Under the pieces are notes generated by a model. The model saw only the letters and a program-made list of their open reading frames with translations. It was not told where the DNA came from and did no database searches. From a virus: 31,807 bases of DNA. Below, piece after piece: positions 28,010 to 31,807 of the stretch. The first letter of the stretch is position 1. Each line of letters starts with the position of its first letter. Location: positions 1-31,807 of the IMG/VR virus record IMGVR_UViG_3300021404_000034; one strand, written 5' to 3'. A program made the translations under genes and the position numbers.

Positions 28010-29482
28010 ATGCAATCGAACACGCCCGTCCAACGCGGCTGGACATATTATGCACCTCCCACAATATCCCGATTCTTGGAGAGCGATGCTTTTGGGCGGC
28101 TCTTATGTGGACCTGTCGGATCGGGCAAGACAACTGCATGCTTGGTTGAGATCGCCAGACGTATGGGAGAACAAGCTCCCGCCTCTGACGGTAGACGTTA
28201 TTCTCGCTGGGCTATTATCCGACAATCACTCAAGGACGCCAAGGCCACAGTCCTAAAAGATGCGAGAGGTTGGTTCGGTGCGCTTGCGGATTGGCGAGTG
28301 TCTGAAAGCACGATGTATGTAGATTATGGTGACATATATAGCGAGTGGATGTATATCCCTCTAGAGAACCCTGAAGATATAAAACGTCTACTCTCTACAC
28401 AGTTAACTGGGGCCTACATAAACGAAGCTTCTGAGATCGATATAGGTCTTTTATCTCATATTGCCGGACGATGTGGCCGGTTTCCCAATGAAGAGTTTGG
28501 CGCACCAACATGGCGAGGGATCATAGCCGATACCAATATGCCAATCGTGAATACGCCATGGTGCGATTTTATTTTAAATGCGCCTCCTTTGTGGCAGGTG
28601 TTTCGTCAGCCTAGCGGTCTGAGCTTTGAAGCTGAGAACTTAGATCACCTCGATCAGACTGCCGATACGTTAATGTTACCAGAGGGGCATCCCGCACGTA
28701 TAGCGCAGGGGCGAGGGTATTACAATAGATTAGCAACGTTAGGCACAGAAGATTATATTAGACGTTATGTTATGGCTGAGTTTGGCAGGGACGTTTCAGG
28801 TTCCGCTGTATACCAAGAAAGCTTCCGTTATGAGTTCCACGTCCGAGAAACCCTATCGCCTGTTCCCGCGCGGCTACTTGTTGTGGGCCAAGACTTTGGA
28901 CGAAACCCTTGGTCACTTATCACTCAACTCGATCACCGAGGAAGGCTCCAGTGCTTGGAAGAGGTCGCAGGAGTTGATATCGGCCTTGAACAGCACGTCA
29001 AGCAAAATCTTATTCCGGCATTGCTCACGGAGCGTTACGCTGGACTGCCGATTGTTGTTGTTGGAGATCCCAGTGGAGAGTACAAAGACAGTCTCTTTGA
29101 GCTTAACCATTTCGATCTTCTTACCTCGCTTGGCCTTCCCGCCGAGCGTGCGCCGACAAACGACATTGACCCGCGTATCCGAAGCGTTGAGGCTATGCTG
29201 CTTCGACAAATCGATGGAGGAGGGGCTGTCCTATTTGACCGAGCTAAATGTCCTACTCTAGTTCAGGCGATGAACGGGGGGTATCGGTATACCAAAGATC
29301 GATACGATCAATCCCGCTCTATACCCGATAAGAACAATTTCTCGCATGTCTCCGATGCGCTGCAATACGTTTGTTTGATTGCCGGGTCGATGAGCGCTTA
29401 TTCATGGTTGCTGGGGCGAGTGGTTAACAGAAGAAAAATTATTCGTCCTAGACCAAGGGTAAGCGCGCTAGCGTGGACTTAA
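28010..29482 (+). CDS. terL: Terminase large subunit
   Basis: A 490-residue protein starting at ATG 28010 after AAGGCAACGC. ATPase: Walker A CGPVGSGKTT at 33-42, Walker B AYINEASE at 135-142. RNase H-like nuclease: D295 (GQDFGRNPW), D353 (VVGDPSG) and D449 (FSHVSDALQY), the three metal-binding acids of TerL. It cuts the concatemer and pumps DNA into the prohead. It is encoded ahead of the portal in the normal late order, although three minus-strand genes lie between them. Confidence 0.95.
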   Translation: MQSNTPVQRGWTYYAPPTISRFLESDAFGRLLCGPVGSGKTTACLVEIARRMGEQAPASDGRRYSRWAIIRQSLKDAKATVLKDARGWFGALADWRVSESTMYVDYGDIYSEWMYIPLENPEDIKRLLSTQLTGAYINEASEIDIGLLSHIAGRCGRFPNEEFGAPTWRGIIADTNMPIVNTPWCDFILNAPPLWQVFRQPSGLSFEAENLDHLDQTADTLMLPEGHPARIAQGRGYYNRLATLGTEDYIRRYVMAEFGRDVSGSAVYQESFRYEFHVRETLSPVPARLLVVGQDFGRNPWSLITQLDHRGRLQCLEEVAGVDIGLEQHVKQNLIPALLTERYAGLPIVVVGDPSGEYKDSLFELNHFDLLTSLGLPAERAPTNDIDPRIRSVEAMLLRQIDGGGAVLFDRAKCPTLVQAMNGGYRYTKDRYDQSRSIPDKNNFSHVSDALQYVCLIAGSMSAYSWLLGRVVNRRKIIRPRPRVSALAWT

Positions 29483-29700
29483 AGAATAAATTATTAATTG
29501 ATGGAATTATATTGCTCAAGCGGCTTGAGTTCGACTATGAGCGAAGGTATGATATGGGCGTTCCCGATGTTAAGGAAGTGTGGATACCGGCTATCATAAC
29601 CGCTATACAAGACAATCAGTTTACTGTGCAGATACTGAAGACCGATCAGATGACAGTGGTCGAAAAGAACCAATATGGGCATACATGGAAGTTCAGATAA
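29473..29700 (+). CDS. Small protein after terminase (75 aa)
   Basis: GTG 29473 overlaps the terminase end by 10 bases. Soluble, beta-rich C-terminal half (EVWIPAIITAIQDNQFTVQI, GHTWKFR) after a helix. Function unknown. Confidence 0.6.
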   Translation: MDLKNKLLIDGIILLKRLEFDYERRYDMGVPDVKEVWIPAIITAIQDNQFTVQILKTDQMTVVEKNQYGHTWKFR

Positions 29701-29701
29701 T

Positions 29702-29839
29702 ATGTTATGGATCGTTCTTATAGTAGGTTTGTGGTTATTCTCTTTATCGTGGTATGTGCATTGGTTACATGTACGGATTATGGGTATGGAAGAGGCGTTG
29801 GATTATCTTATGAGGAAAGAGGCGGGGTTGGAGGATTAG
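29702..29839 (+). CDS. Small membrane protein (45 aa)
   Basis: ATG 29702, just after the previous stop; the product is a hydrophobic helix (LWIVLIVGLWLFSLSWYV) followed by HVRIMGMEEALDYLMRKEAG. This frame is preferred over the longer overlapping frame at 29707-29958, which has low-quality composition. The end overlaps the convergent gene at 29808 by about 30 bases. Function unknown. Confidence 0.55.
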   Translation: MLWIVLIVGLWLFSLSWYVHWLHVRIMGMEEALDYLMRKEAGLED

Positions 29840-30071
29840 GTTTACCTCTCGCTTTCATAACCTCTTGCTTCCATAACGCGATGAAATCATCAATGATATG
29901 GTCGGGCCAATTCGCCATCATGCGCGCTGCAATCATAAGCAGGGCGTTGGCAACATAAGCTTTTTGTATGTGTGTAGGGTTAGGATAAATCCTGTCGAGT
30001 AATTTTGTTACTCGTTCAAGAATCATTATGCTCTCTGGTTTATTCAATGAGCTTTTGGGTCGCTGATCCAT
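29808..30071 (-). CDS. Small helical protein (87 aa) of the minus-strand island
   Basis: ATG 30069-30071, or 30024-30026 if the first 15 residues are not used. Helical and soluble (ILERVTKLLDRIYPNPTHIQ, AYVANALLMIAARMMANWPD, IIDDFIALWKQEVM). Last gene of the island. Function unknown. Confidence 0.65.
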   Translation of the reverse strand: MDQRPKSSLNKPESIMILERVTKLLDRIYPNPTHIQKAYVANALLMIAARMMANWPDHIIDDFIALWKQEVMKARGKPNPPTPPLSS

Positions 30072-30279
30072 TCTCTATCCCCTTCACACGCTCATATTCC
30101 CATGCCTCGCACACTTCTTGCGCTTCGTATACGTTCATAAACATATCACCCAATATGATTGCATCTGGTTTATCATCGTTTTTCACACTTGCTATCCAGT
30201 AGCAACTAAACTTACCGTTTCTGCGATTGACAACATAAGAACAACCCTCTGGCTCGGCATAATAGTAATTTATTGTCAT
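30040..30279 (-). CDS. Small protein (79 aa) of the minus-strand island
   Basis: Start ATG 30277-30279 chosen for the GGAAG five bases before it; the longer frame to 30444 would overlap the upstream gene by 91 bases. Beta-rich first half (INYYYAEPEGCSYVVNRRNG, KFSCYWIASV) and helical second half. Function unknown. Confidence 0.62.
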   Translation of the reverse strand: MTINYYYAEPEGCSYVVNRRNGKFSCYWIASVKNDDKPDAIILGDMFMNVYEAQEVCEAWEYERVKGIENGSATQKLIE

Positions 30280-30352
30280 CTGCTTCCATCGCATGGCGAG
30301 GACCGGCAGATAGGAGTAACCACCTCCCCCAGATTTCCTTTCTGCGCTTTCT

Positions 30353-30970
30353 TTAGAACTCGTCAAACGGTTCGTTTGCGGCGAGAGGGCTTTCGTTAAG
30401 TCTTTCACCAATTGCTTCGCTAGCTTCTTGCCCTTCTTGATCATTCACGGCCTCCATTGGTATACCATACCCAACCACATCCATATCACTGCTGGCAGTT
30501 AAGGGCTGTCCATCAATAACAATCGGGTCTTTGCGCCCTTGCAGATGGATTTCCAGTTTAAAGAATTGGTGATTACCTCCACCCGGTGGCAACGGTTCTG
30601 GGTTGCCCAAACCCCCTATCTTAGATAAGGTCTGGAGCAAGCTTACGCGAGCCGTTAAGCTTTCTTTGCGTTCCGCTATATCGGCATAGAACATGGGCAA
30701 CACTTCTTCTGTCATTGCCGCAGCTTTGAGCTTAACCCGCTTGGGTGTATTGCTCGCTGCATTCCATTCACCCAACGCTAGATTATACATATTCTTAAAT
30801 GCGCGTGTATCTTTGATAACGTTGTAATCATCCTCGCTTAAGCCGAGATGTTTGAGAATAGCGTTTGGTTCATGGATATCGCGGGCGAGTTCTACTGCTA
30901 ACTGCCGCAACCTATCTTCATCTAAATAGCCTGTTTTCGCTATTTCAGAAGATGAAGATTTATTTACCAT
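30353..30970 (-). CDS. DNA-packaging or regulatory protein, small-terminase-like
   Basis: ATG 30968-30970 with TTCGGAAA before it (205 residues). The N-terminal part (YLDEDRLRQLAVELARDIHE, AILKHLGLSEDDYNVIKDTRAF) looks like a helix-turn-helix unit of the kind seen in small terminase subunits. A helical middle (SLTARVSLLQTLSKIGGLGN) and a beta/acidic tail follow. Position between terminase and portal fits a packaging role; the opposite strand is unusual. Palindrome copy 25 encodes LTASSD inside. Confidence 0.6.
   Translation of the reverse strand: MVNKSSSSEIAKTGYLDEDRLRQLAVELARDIHEPNAILKHLGLSEDDYNVIKDTRAFKNMYNLALGEWNAASNTPKRVKLKAAAMTEEVLPMFYADIAERKESLTARVSLLQTLSKIGGLGNPEPLPPGGGNHQFFKLEIHLQGRKDPIVIDGQPLTASSDMDVVGYGIPMEAVNDQEGQEASEAIGERLNESPLAANEPFDEF
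30485..30502. repeat. 18-bp palindrome, copy 25 (in gene)
   Basis: ATCACTGCTGGCAGTTAA, inside the small-terminase-like gene, translated LTASSD as in copy 6. Confidence 0.93.
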
Positions 30971-31024
30971 TTTCCGAAACCCACTTGACAACTGGCCTAT
31001 TATATGCATAATGGCCCGTTTTAG

Positions 31025-31061
31025 GTGTGTTTTAAGTAACACACTTAAGGGGGCTTGTCAA
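31025..31061 (-). promoter_or_regulatory. Promoter of the minus-strand island with inverted repeat
   Basis: Minus strand TTGACA (31056-31061), 17 bases, TACTTA (31033-31038). GTGTGTT (31025-31031) and AACACAC (31038-31044) form a 7-base inverted repeat over the -10: likely operator. The -10 match is only fair. Confidence 0.5.
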
Positions 31062-31100
31062 GGGTTTCAAGCGTATAGTGTGCGTAAAGCGTAGCTTGCG

Positions 31101-31118
31101 TTAACTGCTAACAGTTAA
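31101..31118. repeat. 18-bp palindrome, copy 26
   Basis: TTAACTGCTAACAGTTAA, both arms perfect, between the island promoter and the portal start. Confidence 0.96.
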
Positions 31119-31137
31119 GAGCAGACGTAAAAATGCT

Positions 31138-31807
31138 ATGGCTTTACCGGGGAACTTGCGCGTCGTAAGTCGCGATGCGACACAGGCACAGTTTCAACTG
31201 AATGACAGTACGCGGTCGGCCCAAGCTGCACCGCCCCCCGATATGTACCGCCTCACCCAAGGGATGATTGGGTTAGCGGGCTTCATCACAGATCAATTCA
31301 TTATGATGCGGCGTCATCGCGACGACACAGCCTCCGGCTGGTCTGCTCGCTTGATGCGCGCCCTACGCGCCTTCAATGGCGTGTACGAGCCAGAGATCAT
31401 TGAGGAGATCAAGCGCTTTGGTGGATCATCTGTTTATGCGCGCATTATCGCTCAGAAGTGCCGCGGTACGTCGAGCCTTCTCCGAGACGTGTATCTTGGT
31501 GCCGACAGGCCGTGGTCACTTGAAGCGCCGACTGATCCTGACATTCCCCCACCCATCCTTGACGCCATCAACCAACTCATCCAAGAGGAAGTTAGTAAAG
31601 CGGTACAAGCGCACTTGGCAGGCATACATGCGAACCGAGCGCACTTGGCAGGGGTTATGGAAGCGCATCGTGCTGGTGCGGCACAAGGTCAGCCACCGTG
31701 GATGGTGGACGCGAGTATTCCCTCTCATACATCGGGTCCACCCCTACCAACGGGCGACCCTATGCAAGCGGGTATACCGCCGCCTATGCCACCCGCTCCA
31801 CCCCCAC
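31138..31807 (+). CDS. Portal protein, N-terminal part (3' end outside window)
   Basis: ATG 31138 opens a frame that runs off the window (223 codons). It contains GWSARLMRALRAFNGVYEP, EIKRFGGSSVYARIIAQKCR and LLRDVYLGADRPWSLEA, a pattern I recognise from large portal proteins of phages infecting alpha- and gammaproteobacteria. The portal is the ring through which DNA enters the head. The later part becomes Pro-rich. The ribosome site is weak; an ATG at 31133 is in another frame. Confidence 0.75.
   Translation, partial: MALPGNLRVVSRDATQAQFQLNDSTRSAQAAPPPDMYRLTQGMIGLAGFITDQFIMMRRHRDDTASGWSARLMRALRAFNGVYEPEIIEEIKRFGGSSVYARIIAQKCRGTSSLLRDVYLGADRPWSLEAPTDPDIPPPILDAINQLIQEEVSKAVQAHLAGIHANRAHLAGVMEAHRAGAAQGQPPWMVDASIPSHTSGPPLPTGDPMQAGIPPPMPPAPPP

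Noticed and set aside
29707-29958. 83-residue plus-strand frame
   Set aside because: It overlaps a better 45-residue membrane-protein frame (29702-29839) and the antisense gene at 29808-30071.
540-31118. CRISPR array as explanation of the palindromes
   Set aside because: Spacing is irregular (331 to 3167 bases), copies lie inside genes, and there are no spacers or cas1/cas2; the Cas4-like gene is a phage recombination nuclease.
1-31807. Joining the window ends as a closed circle through two Pro-rich frames
   Set aside because: The portal frame at the right end would continue into frame 3, which stops near 380, while the coding-like frame at the left end is frame 1; the ends cannot be shown to be contiguous.

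Overview
The window is phage DNA. It carries a large terminase subunit, the N-terminal part of a portal protein, a family A DNA polymerase, an archaeo-eukaryotic primase fused to a DUF927-type helicase, an SNF2-like helicase, two nucleases, and dozens of tightly packed small genes with ATGA or TAATG overlaps. There is no rRNA, no convincing tRNA and no CRISPR array. The host is probably an alphaproteobacterium: one gene (1324-1971) ends in a PEP-CTERM sorting signal of the PEPxxWAM type typical of rhizobia and sphingomonads. Both ends of the window are inside reading frames, so this is part of a larger genome or a circular map cut inside genes.

Layout. (1) 1-2505, plus strand: the end of a late region, with a Pro-rich C-terminus, a Gly/Pro-rich protein with PDQGLP repeats, the PEP-CTERM protein and two related two-helix membrane proteins. 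(2) 2598-26301, minus strand: one long early/middle region read right to left. It holds many small proteins, a MoxR ATPase with a VWA/metallopeptidase partner, an XRE regulator, several winged-helix-like proteins, DNA polymerase, a recombination/nuclease block (Cas4-like exonuclease, zinc ribbon, VRR-NUC, SNF2 helicase, conserved DNA-metabolism proteins), the primase-helicase and a HAD phosphatase. (3) 26302-26809: an AT-rich divergent region with TTATTAGAT iterons and palindromes, the best candidate for an origin and/or control region. (4) 26810-31807, plus strand: two small genes, a promoter followed at once by a strong terminator (27701-27809), then terminase and portal. A minus-strand island of three genes (29808-30970) with its own promoter lies between terminase and portal.

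The most striking feature is an 18-bp palindrome, TTAACTG-N4-CAGTTAA, found 26 times across all modules with an invariant four-base centre spacing. The core ACTG-N4-CAGT never varies, although about 0.5 chance copies would be expected in a window this long. Eleven copies lie inside genes, seven supply or overlap the stop codon of a gene, and eight are intergenic; one of these sits exactly in the spacer of a sigma70-type promoter (25505-25533). This looks like the recognition site of a phage-encoded dimeric DNA-binding protein acting genome-wide, comparable in logic to mycobacteriophage stoperators but palindromic. Candidate binders in the window are the winged-helix protein at 12460-12744 and the XRE protein at 15906-16211.

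If the layout is read correctly, the minus-strand block replicates and recombines the genome and the plus-strand block packages it. The promoter-terminator pair before terminase would be the gate for late expression, and the palindrome network a global regulatory or DNA-organising layer. All functions are read from motifs and general family knowledge; no database search was run.
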